Positions 21,600-32,172 of a stretch of DNA of 64,000 nucleotides are shown here, piece by piece. Positions within the stretch are counted from its first letter, which is position 1. Each line of letters begins with the position of its first letter. The notes under the pieces are model-generated. The model had not been told where the DNA came from. It ran no database searches and worked only from the letters and a program-made list of their open reading frames with translations. Source of the stretch: Lepisosteus oculatus (taxonomy: Eukaryota; Chordata; Actinopteri; Semionotiformes; Lepisosteidae); contig NW_027168320.1 in NCBI RefSeq assembly GCF_040954835.1, positions 523,501 through 587,500 of the forward strand. Reading direction: 5' to 3'. Both the position numbers and the translations under genes were made by a program.

Positions 21600-23155
21600 G
21601 TGTCCTTTGCATTTGCTCTCGTGCGTGCATGAAAAAGGACCAGCGCTGTTTTGTTTTCGCTGGGACCTTTAACACTCTAAATCGCCTAGACCCACTGCCT
21701 TGGAAATCGATTGTTCAGCACCCACGAGTGACGCTTTGCAGCTGGACGCAGATAACGATGCTTTTCTGCAACGAGCTTTCCAGCTGAATTTTCTCGGCAG
21801 CTCCATACTGAACCTGTTCTCCATTGCAACATAGCGGAGGCTCGTCACGTCTATAGCAAGGCTGTGTAGGACCGCATACGCCACAGTGACTTGTACACAG
21901 ACCACATGAAAGGCAAGCAAAATACACTTTTAAAATTCCAAAGACTCACAAGGTCAGAGGAACAGCGATGACCTGAACAGATCTGTTACAGAAGTCTAGG
22001 TTGACCTTTTTAGAGCTGTAATTGCATTTTTGTTTAATAGAAGATCAAATCTACTCGCATGTACCAGCACCTTACAGTTTATTGATGTTAATTCTATTTA
22101 AGTAATAAGATTGCTAACGATGTTGGACTTTAGCCAGTGTTTTTTAGAACAAATTGCTTACTCTTCTGTAAGGAATACGCAGTACGTGCCTTTGTCAGTC
22201 ATTGCTCACCATACCTGTAACTTTCTTATCTAACTCACTTCCTCAAATGGTGAAGGTCCACAAACATAAATGAAAAAAAAACCCTTGTTGTAGATGAGGT
22301 GCACAAAAAAGCAGCCCCTGATAGTGTATAACACATTTATACTATTGCAGAGACACATGTAATATATATATATACTGTATATATATATGAAACAGAAATA
22401 CAAACAGAAACAGGAATCGCTTACTCACCTGGAGAATCTCTGTAGGAATATCTAGCATTTATCAATGGAAATAAAAGCTGCTTTAATACAGTGCATGTTC
22501 AAACTCAAAACCTCAGCTGCTGTTCTTGTTTGTTTTGGGACAAATTGCAACTGAGCATCGCATGAGCCGGTACGTACCCTTATCTGTTAGGGAATTTCAA
22601 GGGAGGAGTTAGATCAGAATGGGTAGGCTGCAAAACAACAAGTAAAGATTTATTCCAAGATGAAACGTTGTGGCGGTTTTCTTATCTTTTCAGCATGGAC
22701 TAAACTTTTACGTGTTCCTTATATGCTATATATGTATATATTAGAACCAATGTCGTTCTTAAAAACTAACATGAAATTGTCAGGGACATTCAGCTATATA
22801 CAAAGACGAGACAGACAAAGTAATAATTCTATATTAACGTGGCCTACATATTGACGCAATGATCGAACTAACTGACATGTTCTGATTCAGATCCCCTGCA
22901 GTTCATGCCAATTAGAACAATAGCAATGCTGAGTCCTCCCCACCCTACTGAGCACAAATTCAGCTGCTCTCCAGTTCTGTTCTGCATGTTTTTTCATTGC
23001 AATTGAGCTCGGAGCTGGAGATGATCTCCATACAGTTCTGTGTTAACTAGCCCGCACTTGCGTGCTAATTTACGGGTTGTGGCAAATGCTTTTCTATAGT
23101 TCATATACATGACGGCAACCTGTTACCGAGGAACCTGAGAGGTTTAAAAGCCTCA

Positions 23156-23228
23156 CGAGCCAGGAAGGACTCGAACCTACAATCTTCTGATGCGAAGTCA
23201 GACGCGTTATCCATTACGCCACTGGCCC
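23156..23228 (-). tRNA. tRNA-Arg (TCG), A3 copy
   Basis: 73 nt with intact acceptor and anticodon stems and anticodon TCG, but base 37 is C (loop CTTCGCA) and the T-stem is weakened (TGTAG opposite CCTTC). A T4 run follows on the minus strand (TTTTAAACC). Activity uncertain. Confidence 0.7.
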
Positions 23229-24084
23229 ATAGAACATGCGCTTACACTCCACCACAGAGAGCTCTACACTGCTACCAGTAGTACACTTCCCCATCTAAAT
23301 TTTCACAGCAAGAAACTTGTGTTTCCTACTATTTTTATCAGGTTTAAAATATCATCTCCTTAAAACAGAAAAAGTGTTGATGTGTCGTGCTGAAATTCCG
23401 ATTGATTTTGAATTCAAAGAAAAAAGGTTTTCTTCCAAAACACCGTGAAATTCTAACATCTTGCAGACAATAGGTGTATTCCATGTTGAAAAGAGAAGAA
23501 AGAAAACCATGGAACCTTTTACAGGTGTGAGGCTTCTTCAGGTGTGAGAAGACCTCATGGCCGAAACGTTGTGTTTCCTTTCTTCTCTTTTCAGCATGCA
23601 ATAAACCTATTACTTGTTCCTTTGCAGCCGAGGCATGGTGACGTAGCTACCCAGCTGAACATCTTGCAGACTCTACAGTACTTCTCTCCTGTAGAAGTAA
23701 AGCAGGGCTTGCTGGGTGAGCTTTTGCTCCGGTAAATTAGGTCACGTGTCATGTTAAATCACTTCTTCTAAACACAACATTTGCTGGTGCTAGCTTTCCC
23801 CATGAAAAGAGACATTTCCCTTACAGTACATGACATATCGTTTTTTTTTTCTATCAATAAGTATAGAAATAAAACAAAAGAAAAAATGTTGTCGCCAAAG
23901 AATGCAGCTCTGTCGCCTTGGGTGTCAAAGGGCATTGAGCTCCATGAGAAGTGTCAAATAAATGCCATTTCTCATCATTTCTCTTGGCGTCAGTTCTGCT
24001 ATTAAATGGGAAAGAGACAACGGGCTCAGAGATTATGTTAAGTGCACACCGAGCGCAGATGTGTCCAAGTGTCTGTAAAAGTGC

Positions 24085-24155
24085 GGTGCTCCCTAGTGGC
24101 TTAAAGTGCCTGCCTAGTAAGCAGGCGATCCTGGGTCTGAATACCAGCTGTGCCT
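24085..24155 (+). pseudogene. Thr-like tRNA (AGT), 5'-damaged
   Basis: The A3 counterpart of 42711-42784. About 14 bases at the 5' end (acceptor strand) are deleted, the B box is broken as in the other copies, and the 3' acceptor has one further change. Confidence 0.75.
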
Positions 24156-24398
24156 CTCTCCGTGTCTTGTTGTGCCAAATGTATCATTTCAGACAAACAT
24201 GTACAGCTTTGTTCAGTTTAATGCAAGAATGCATTTCCTTTCTGGAATAACTTGTTTCTGAAGAAATCCATACATTTTGTGAAAGATGAAATCAATTTCT
24301 TGGTTGTCAGTGAAAAAATATTGCTGGCTACAAGAAGCGCAAACGATTGTTTTCTTTGACCATAAACCTGCAAATGTAGGGAGCACAAGCGGCCGTCA

Positions 24399-24472
24399 GT
24401 CTCTGTGGAGCAATCGGTTAGTGCATTTGGCTGTTAACTGAAAGGTTGGTGGTTCAAGCCCCTCTGGTATGG
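24399..24472 (+). pseudogene. tRNA-Asn (GTT) with ruined 3' side
   Basis: The D-arm and anticodon arm (GTT) are readable, but the 3' T-stem (CCCTC) and acceptor strand (CTGGTAT) no longer pair with the 5' side. A pseudogene of the intact 5222 gene. Confidence 0.8.
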
Positions 24473-26634
24473 GTGTCTCAGTTTTTCCAATGTAAACATC
24501 ATCACCATCGCTAAAGAAGATGGCGCAGAAGGCTCCACAGCCAAAACGTTGTGCTTCTTTTTTTCTCTTTTCAGCATGGAGTAAACCTTTGCTTTATCCT
24601 TTGCAGCCTAAGCATGCTGATGCAGCTACCTTTCTCTTAACGCGCCTCAATCATTATTCACCAAAACGATCAGCAGAATAAGTCGCCTTTGTGGTGATGT
24701 CACTCCTCTGCTTCACAAATGTCCTTAGTGACGGGCCATTTCTTTCTGCCATTTTTTTTCCGGAGCGGTTATTGATTGCTCCATCATTTCCCTCTTACTT
24801 TCCATCACTAGATTGAAAAAAAAAACAGAAACAGGCTGACAGGACGACAATCAAATTGCAAAAACTCATCAAAGCACTCGATAGAGTATTGGAATCCACA
24901 AGTAGCTACGAGCAACTTTGTCTTGGCTTGCATGAATGTCGGAAAATGTCAAAAAGAAAAAGATGGTGGCTTTTTCATATTCGTTCTTTTATTTTTAGCT
25001 CGTTGGCTCTTCTGTCCATTGTCCTCCTGCCTGGCTCTTGACCTGTGACTGTTTGAACGCACACAGTAGACTTTCATGCGGGGGATTTGTCCTGAGCCTC
25101 TGTGAAAGACCCACCCACCCCCATAAATAACTGCTCTAGAAACACATGAATGCAAAACTAAACCACAGCTTAAAGAGGAGCTTGTCATGTCCGCCAGGCA
25201 GTTAAGACCAACTCTTAAGCGATCTAATCAGCACCAGCAGTGGGTGATTATTAACAAACCCTGCCGCACGAGTTAACCCACCTGCACACACTCCACCGTG
25301 CGGTACACAGTGCTATTTTTACCATCTTTACCTGCTTCCCGCTGCTCGGTATTGAGTCTATGCCTTGAGAGCTCTACCTGGCGTTTTTTCCATTACCTCG
25401 TTTATTCTGGATATTGGACTCCCCTTCTGCCTTTTTGACTTTGGACCTCGCCTCTCACCTCGGACTGTTTGCCACCAGTGTTCTCCCTGGATTACGACTT
25501 ACCTTACGCCTCTTGACCACGAAACAAAGCAAAGCAGAGCAAAACAAAACGGAAAAACGAAAACCCTCACATCCCGCACTTGCATATAACGCCGTTACGT
25601 GCCCAAGCGGTATTGTACGTCATCCTAGCACTGCACCCCGGGGCGTACGGTATATGGGAACGAGCACACGCCACGAATCGTCTCGAATCACTCCCTACAG
25701 CTGTAAGGTGCCTTGAAGCGTGCACCCCCAACTTTCTTCTTTGCCCATCTGTGAAAGGTAAACTCTTGAGCAAACTCTGAACCAGCTCTAAGGAAACTAA
25801 CCCAATTTAGACGTTACTTTGACTCATCTTTTTACGCTCAGTGCTGGATTGCTCAAACTCCAGCTAGGGTTAGGGTTAGCATTCCCACGCTACTTAGACA
25901 ATTTGTTTACGCTCAGTGCTGGATTATGGGAACTTCAGGACGAGTGGGTATTTTCTCCTATCTGTCAATTCTGTTTTGTTTTGGAGACTCTTGGCTGCCT
26001 ATGTTGTACAGTGCAGCGTGAAGGAAACATTTTCCAAAACTGTGTCAGCTCAAAAGTTGTAAGAAAACCTCTCCAGCTACTTTAACTCTCTTCATTTTTG
26101 TCATTTAATGTGACACTCGATGTATAACTGTATAACATCAGTTATTCTGTGCGATTGATTCTCATTTTATTCTAAACTCGCCCGCCCAGGGACGCCATTA
26201 AATGTAGAGGTTTGATGGGTTTACTGAGACAATTATTAATTGTAGCAATAAACACGAGGTTGTTCGTTGGGGCTTTTAGAAAATCAATTGTCAGATCAAC
26301 TAACAACGCACACACATATGCAAATGGTGAGACTCCAGTTCGACACCCAGTTCGACACCACTTTACAGTATCTGACAAAAGGATGGCAGACTGTGCCAGA
26401 CCGGCAGATAACTTCCGCTTATTTTTACCATATTAAACATTGGAAATCCAACCACCTGCATTTGTGACACTTGATTTTGGCTCCACCTACAGTAAGACAC
26501 TCTTAAATCTTCAAACACTTTTCTCTTCTCCCGCAACACTCTTGTCTGTCGGCACTATGTGGCAGCGTTGCATGACAACCCCTCTCACCACGGAAAGGAA
26601 CCTAACAGCTTTGGTAAGAGAGGAGAAAAGGACC

Positions 26635-26708
26635 TGGCCCGTACGGGGCTCAAACCCGTGACCTTGGTGTTATTAGCATCACGCTCTAACCAACTGAGCT
26701 AACTGGCC
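26635..26708 (-). tRNA. tRNA-Ile (anticodon AAT)
   Basis: 74 nt with acceptor GGCCAGT/ACGGGCC, D-stem GCTC/GAGC, anticodon stem TGATG/CACCA with one A-C mismatch, and loop CTAATAA (AAT). The T-loop TTTGAGC lacks C56 of the B box, as in the 16192 copy. Identity is clear; activity uncertain. Confidence 0.75.
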
Positions 26709-26944
26709 TCACGACAGTGCTCCTCTCTGTGCTGCAAAAAATCGAACTCAGGGAATTTCTTTTTTCCTCCTTTGAATAGAAAGCCGTGTAATTCAGTGTA
26801 CGGGCTTTCTCGTGCAGTTTCATGGTTCTTGTAACCCAAATCCTACACTGGCCTGAAGTGCCCCCCCATTTCACAGCATTTTTCAGCTGATTTAAAATGT
26901 ACCTAAAGGAGAAGCATTATTGAAGACCATCAATTACCAAGAGC

Positions 26945-27235
26945 TTTTGTCAAAGGTTTTGGTGGTCATTTTGAATGACCACAGAGCGCTGTGACCTCGG
27001 TTTTACATCTCAACCAAAAGACAGCGCCCTTTTACAACACAGCATCTCCGTCACTATACTGGGGCATTGGGACCGGCACAGACCTCAGGGTGAGCGCCCC
27101 CCCGCCGGCACCATTAACACCGCTTGCAGCTGGAAGCTTTGTTTTTCCCTGTAGCTCACCCTCATCCGGGTACTGACCTGGCTCACACCTGCTTAGCTTC
27201 AGTGGGTTTTCAGTTGCGAGTTGCAAGGGAATGCA
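26945..27235 (-). mobile_element. 5S-derived SINE (minus orientation)
   Basis: The head on the minus strand has GAAGCTAAGCAGG and CAGTACCCGGATGAGGG, parallel to the 5S internal promoter. The body and tail match 11829-12060. The best-preserved of the three copies. Confidence 0.7.
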
Positions 27236-27265
27236 AGTGATGGAGCCGCTCCCTGCAAAAGCCAC

Positions 27266-27336
27266 TGCATTGGCCGGGAATCGAACCCAAGCCTCCCACA
27301 TGGCAGGCGAGAATTCTACCACTGAACCACCAATGC
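27266..27336 (-). tRNA. tRNA-Gly (anticodon GCC)
   Basis: 71 nt with acceptor GCATTGG/CCAATGC, discriminator A, anticodon stem CTCGC/GTGGG, loop CTGCCAT (GCC) and intact B box TTCGATT. A TTTT terminator follows within 10 bases on the minus strand. Matches vertebrate Gly-GCC closely and is likely functional. Confidence 0.93.
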
Positions 27337-27549
27337 TCAGTGCCTGGACCTTCAAAAAAGACGCTTTTTTGGTGCTCTGTGGAAAACGCGTCGACATCTG
27401 CTTCCAGCTGCAAAATGCCATTCGCGGACGCTGAAGAACTTATTTCCAAGGCAGTGGGTACAAGCGATTGGGCGTTTTAAAACCACCAGGAACAGCAAAG
27501 AGGCGCGCTTCTTTGCTTGCGCCGAAACACACCGACTGGAGGCAGACAA

Positions 27550-27631
27550 CGTAGTCGGCAGGATTCGAACCTGCGCGGGGAGACCCCAATGGATTTCTAG
27601 TCCATCGCCTTAACTACTCGGCCACGACTAC
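27550..27631 (-). tRNA. tRNA-Ser (anticodon AGA)
   Basis: An 82-nt class II tRNA with perfect acceptor and anticodon stems (ATGGA/TCCAT), loop CTAGAAA (AGA) and intact TTCGAAT. The D-loop reads AGTAGTTA, so one of the invariant G18-G19 pair is A. No T4 is seen within 30 bases downstream. The body is nearly the vertebrate consensus. Confidence 0.88.
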
Positions 27632-27879
27632 AGCAAGCCCCACCGCCGCTGCGTTCTTGCTACAATCTTACCTGGATCGCGAGGCGCCGGCGAAAGCCTA
27701 TTTCAAAGTCGTTCTCCGTTTCAAAAAAACATTTCCAAAATACAAGCCTTGCAGACAGACACGCCTCAGAGGAATTAAGGGTGGCTTCATGTCGGAATGA
27801 TAAAGTCTCCCCGTCCGGACATGAAAATACCACTTTGTTACACAAAAAAAGAATCAACAACAGAGAAATGCCCACAAGC

Positions 27880-28870
27880 ATTTGAAAAGCCGCACCACGT
27901 CGCACTTGAAATAGCTCTTACATTAGTGGTAGACGCAGGAATCGCCTTTTTATTTACGCTCTTACCAACGCGATGGAAAGCAAAACAAAGCAAAGCAGAG
28001 CAAAACAAAACGAACAAACGAAAACCCTGCATATAACGCCGTTACGTGCCCAAGCGGTATTGTACGTCATCCTAGTACTGCACCCCGGTGCATACGGTAT
28101 ATGGGAACCAGCACACGCCACGAATCGTCTCGAATCACACCCTACAGCTGTAAGGCGCCTTGAAGCTTGCACCCCCAACATTCTTCTTTGCGCATCTGTG
28201 AAAGGTAAACTCTTGAGCAAACTCTGAACCAGCTCTAAGGAAACTAATCCGATTAGACGTTACTTTGACTCATCTTTTTACGCTCAGTGCTGGATTGCTC
28301 AAACTCCAGCTAGGGTTAGGGTTAGCATTCCCACGCTACTTAGACACTTTGTTTACGCTCAGTGCTGGATTTTGGGAACTTCAGGACGAATGGGAATTTT
28401 CTCCTATCTGTCAATTCTGTTTTGTTTTGGGGACTCTTGGCTGCCTATGTTGTACAGTGCAGCGTGAAGGAAACATTTTCCAAAACTGTGTCAGCTCAAA
28501 AGTTGTAAGAAAACCTCTCCAGCTGCTTTAACTCTCTTCATTTTTGTCATTTAATGTGACACTCGATATATAACTGGAGCCTCACATATGCAAATGGTGA
28601 GGCTCCAGTTCGACACCCAGTTCGACACCACTTTACAGTATATGACAAAAGCATGGCAGACTGTGCCGGACCGGCAGATAACTTCCGCTTATTTTTACCA
28701 TATTAAACATTGGAAATCCTCCCACTTGCATTTGTGACACTTGATTTTGGCTCCACCTAAGACACTCTTAAATCTTCAAACACTTTTCTCTTCTCCCGCA
28801 ACACACTTGTCTGTCGGCACTATGTGGCAGCGTTGCATGACAACCCCTCTCACCACGGAAAGGAACCTAA
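27880..28870. repeat. Block B3: partial Ile/Gly-unit copy lacking tRNAs
   Basis: Repeats B1/B2 from the CGCACTTGAAATAGCTC segment through the telomere-like run (28311-28325) and the octamer hairpin (28573-28609), and breaks off at about 28870 just before where tRNA-Ile would start. Confidence 0.75.
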
Positions 28871-29015
28871 CAGCTTTGGTAAGAGAGTAGAATTACCTGA
28901 AGAACTGCTTTCCATGGAAGCAGGACCAAGCGATGTAGCATTTTTATAGTACCAGGAAAGGAGAAACTGCACTTCGCCTTTGCCGCACAGGCACAAGGCA
29001 ACGTGCGGCAGACGC

Positions 29016-29097
29016 CATAGTCGGCAGGATTCGAACCTGAGCGGGGAGTCCCCAATGGATTTCAAGTCTATCGCCTTAACTACTCGGCCACAACTAC
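29016..29097 (-). tRNA. tRNA-Ser (TGA), diverged copy
   Basis: 82 nt with anticodon TGA and B box TTCGAAT intact. The acceptor stem pairs through two G-T pairs, the anticodon stem ATAGA/TCCAT has one mismatch, and the D-loop has AGTAG in place of AGTGG. Possibly inactive. Confidence 0.7.
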
Positions 29098-30230
29098 AGC
29101 GAGCTCGCCGCCGCCGCATTCCTCCTATAATCTAACACGGAGTGCGAGGTGGCTGCAGAAACTTTTTTTAAGTCGCTCTCCGTTAAAAAAAAAAAACCTT
29201 TCACAAGATACATGCCGGCAGACAGACACGCCTCAGAGGGTTTAAGGCTGGCTTCACGTTCAAATGATAAAGTCTCCCCGTCCTGATGTCAAAATGCAAC
29301 TTTGGCAGACAGAAAAAACATCAACAAACCAAAAATGTGGACAAGGATTTTACAAGCTGCACCACACTGCACTTTCAAAAGCATTTACATTCGTGTTAGA
29401 CGGAGGAATTGTCTTTGTTTTGCGCGTTTACGAACGCCATGGAAAACGAAACAAAACAAAAGCCCTCAGCTCCTGCACGTGATTATAATGCCGTTACGTG
29501 TTGAAGCAGGAATTTACGTCATCCTACCACTGCAACACGGGGAATAGAGGGAAATGAAAACACGCTACGAATCGTCTCAATCACTCCCTAGAGTCGTAAG
29601 GCACATTGAAGGGTGCACCCCCATCATTAATCGTTGGGCCTCTGTGAAAGGAAAGCTGTTGAGCAGTCTTTGAAACAGCTCGGATGAAACACTTGATTGC
29701 TTCCATGTGCATCTGGAGCCCACTTCTTATTTTCACTTCACGCCGCCCCAAACCATTTCTAAAACAGGAGATTCGCGTTTGGGAATGCGCCCTGCCCTAC
29801 AAATAAAACAGGTCTACGGGTCTGAAACCTGCTCCACGGAAAACAGTTCTGTTGCGCTTTTGATCAAAGGGAGATTCTCTGTTCTTACTTTTTGATGACA
29901 TAACACCCAAAGGGGCCTCTTTGGAGCTGGATTCCAACCAGCATCCTAAAGTTTCTTGGCGGTATCCTTTACAGTCCTCTGTTCGGTCGACAAGGAACAG
30001 AAGGGGGCAGCTTTCCTCACACATACAGTGCAATGTACTGTAGTGTTCCCCTTCATTGAATTCGCAGTTCTGCATCAGACCTCTAACTCGTTTCCTTAGC
30101 TTGGATTTAAGCCACGAAGCAGGCTTCTACTGTATAAACGTCTAGAGGAATCACAAACTATTTGAGAGGCCATCATCCCAGGGGGAACTGACAAAGTCTA
30201 TCCCTTTGATCTATCCCTAAACACCTAGCG
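29098..30230. other. Spacer, inverted relative at about 47400-47980
   Basis: 29100-29700 matches 47400-47980 in inverted orientation. No domain-bearing ORF is present; the short ORFs are not conserved in frame between copies. 29700-30230 holds nothing I recognise. Confidence 0.55.
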
Positions 30231-30359
30231 CAGTCTCTCGAGAGACTGTCAAAAATCGCTTTCTCCGTTTGTGCTGCAAGTAAGTGAAAACGCAGTCTCA
30301 AACCAGAGCCACTTGGCAGCAGCGGCACGTAAATACTGTTACTGCCACTGCTCGATACC
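30231..30359 (-). ncRNA. Divergent U4-like snRNA sequence
   Basis: On the minus strand the last part matches U4 well: TTGCA...GAGAAAGCGATTTTTGACAGTCTC has an Sm site and the start of the 3' stem-loop, here a perfect palindrome CAGTCTCTCGAGAGACTG. The 5' end keeps GCAGTGGCAGTA as in U4. The middle (U4/U6 stem area) is unrelated. A 3'-box-like GTTTAGGGATAGA follows. It may be a decayed U4 or a derived Sm-class RNA. Confidence 0.55.
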
Positions 30360-30473
30360 GACGTTAGCCTACTATACCATGTTCAGCCACCGCTAGAAAA
30401 TGCACGGCTCTAGTACTGGAGCAAACAAAAGGAGGGCCAACGTCGAACGGGCACACGTGTCAGACATAGAGAG

Positions 30474-30555
30474 CGACGAGAATGGGATTCGAACCCATGC
30501 GTGCAGAGCACAACGGATTAGCAGTCCATCGCCTTAACCACTCGGCCACCTCGTC
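30474..30555 (-). tRNA. tRNA-Ser (anticodon GCT)
   Basis: An 82-nt class II tRNA with acceptor GACGAGG closed by the 3' strand, anticodon loop CTGCTAA (GCT), invariant AGTGG D-loop and intact TTCGAAT. It is nearly the vertebrate Ser-GCT consensus. No T4 is visible in the first 30 bases downstream, so a more distant terminator would be needed. Confidence 0.92.
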
Positions 30556-30934
30556 GACGAAACTGGGCTGTCCAGACATGGGTTGGCGCGCTAAAGATGA
30601 TCTTTTTCTTTTTTTTCCCTCGTACTCGAGGGTCCTTTTCCTGTTCCACATGCGATTTCAACATTTTCCTTGGGAGATGTCAAGCCAGCAAGCCACTGCT
30701 GTGGTTCAGTGGCCAGTGTGGAGTTCAGTGGCCCTGTTGTACACAGAAAGCACATTGAGCTCCTTGGACATGAAAAGTTCCAGATAAAAGCCATTTGTCA
30801 TCCTTTCTCTTGGTGTCGATGTTGCTATTGTATGTAAAGGTGGCAACTTGCTCAGCGAGCAGGCGGAGCACACACCGAATGCAGATGTGTCTGAGTGGTG
30901 TGTCCAAGTGGCTGCAAAAGGACAACACTCCCAG

Positions 30935-31009
30935 GGCGCCGTGGCTTAGTTGGTTAAAGTGCTTGTCTCCTTAAACAGGAGATGCTGGGTCCGAATCCCA
31001 GTGGTGCCT
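30935..31009 (+). tRNA. Thr-bodied tRNA with 8-base anticodon loop
   Basis: 75 nt. The acceptor GGCGCCG/TGGTGCC and the D-arm follow vertebrate Thr-AGT, and the anticodon stem CTTGT/ACAGG pairs. The loop is CTCCTTAA, eight bases instead of seven, with no Thr anticodon. The T-loop is TCCGAAT (T55 lost). Either a pseudogene or, less likely, a frameshift-suppressor-like tRNA. Confidence 0.65.
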
Positions 31010-32065
31010 TCTTCGTTCTGTCTTCTCGAACTGAACTGGTCCTTACAGACAACCGCCTACCGCTAGACTTAATTAAATGCAAGTATTCATTTCCTGTCTT
31101 TAACGCGACTTGTTTTTCTTAAAATGGATGCAACTTGCAAAACATGAAATACAAACCTCGCTAATCAGCGCTCGAGGCTGGCAAAAAAAAAAGAAGTCAG
31201 CAATGTTTTTTTCTTTAACCTTAAGCCTGCTAATGGAGAAGAACCTAGTCGCCATATCACATACATCCGTTTCAACGATAAGAAGGTAACAACTATCCTC
31301 ACTCCAGAGTAAATCTCACGTTTAGGGCATATTTTTTTCCACTTTACCATGAGTCGGGCTCAGCTGCACAGAGGCGAGAGCAGAGCAATGAGGTCACGGG
31401 GACAGGGGAGTCACACGCTGGCGGTTTGAACACGCGGAAGATCACTGAGAGATCCACAGTATGTGGACCCTCCGTGCGCCATCATTCCACACTCCAGACT
31501 CTGAATCCTGCCATCCGAGTTAAGATCTCGGCGGAACCTGAGGCGCAGTTCTTTCTTAAAACGTAATCTGGTGAGCATTTCTAGAATCGTACTTGTATAG
31601 ATGCAGCCTTTAATGTGTTGCTAGGTTAAAATTTATGACTTCTTGAACTTCAGTAGGCAACTGCCCTCTTGATTTCGGATTTAATTTCTTTATTACAGGG
31701 GCGCTTTTATGATGACAGAGTCATGTTCAGGTACTTTGCTTGATGGAGGAAGCTCATTTCGGACTCTGTGATCTGCTCACCTGGAAAGGTCTGCTGTACT
31801 ACTACAAGAGAGAAGTAGAGTGTGGAGGAAGGGACAATTTTATGATGCTTTGGAAGGTAATGTTTTTTTTTCTTTGAAATCGAAATGAATCAGAATATCA
31901 GTGCAAAAGACAAACTTTTGGTTTGGTTTAAAGAGATATGGTTTTAAAACAGACAAAATGTAGAAAACAGGTGTTTCTCACTTTTGGAAAAGAATGGACC
32001 AGGGGTAATATTTTACTAGTTGCAGTGCTAAGCTCACTGGGTTACAGTCCTGTAGTGTCACACCA
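31010..32065. other. Spacer, inverted relative at 49095-49850
   Basis: 31330-32065 matches 49095-49850 in inverted orientation. No gene is seen. Confidence 0.6.
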
Positions 32066-32138
32066 GGGCCAGTGGTGCAATGGATAATGTGTCTGACTAT
32101 GGATTAGGAGTTTGGAGGTTCGACTCCTGCCTGGCGCT
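32066..32138 (+). pseudogene. Arg-bodied tRNA with anticodon ATG
   Basis: 73 nt derived from the Arg-ACG type (compare 49022-49094). The anticodon loop is CTATGGA, so ATG (His-type). Several CG sites of the Arg consensus are TG here, including the anticodon, which points to methyl-CpG decay. The acceptor 3' strand CTGGCGC has one mismatch. The T-arm TTCGACT is intact. Confidence 0.7.
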
Positions 32139-32157
32139 GGTTGTTTTTAAACACATC

Positions 32158-32172
32158 AGCCTACTCCCTAAG
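32158..32172. repeat. 5' target-site duplication of the RTE LINE
   Basis: AGCCTACTCCCTAAG, repeated exactly at 35292-35306. Confidence 0.92.

Larger units (their letters stand above)
21076..25830. repeat. Block A3: inverted copy of block A
   Basis: Inverted relative to A1 and direct relative to A4, running on past the A1 edge to about 25830, where it merges with block B-type sequence. It holds Ser, Arg, Thr-like and Asn-like tRNAs; the remaining sequence is spacer without genes. Confidence 0.85.
25540..27440. repeat. Block B2: Ile/Gly tRNA unit
   Basis: Parallels B1 (15411-16985): a telomere-like run at 25865-25879, tRNA-Ile at 26635, a SINE, then tRNA-Gly. It carries about 150 bases (26128-26290) not present in B1. 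No protein gene is seen. Confidence 0.75.

Noticed and set aside
24949-25188. Recurring 60-115-codon ORFs in the block A spacers
   Set aside because: They recur only because the blocks are copies; frames differ by indels between copies and carry no recognisable domain.
29264-29547. Possible short coding gene in the 29-kb spacer
   Set aside because: The inverted copy at 47598-47795 breaks the frame, and the sequence is repeat-derived spacer.
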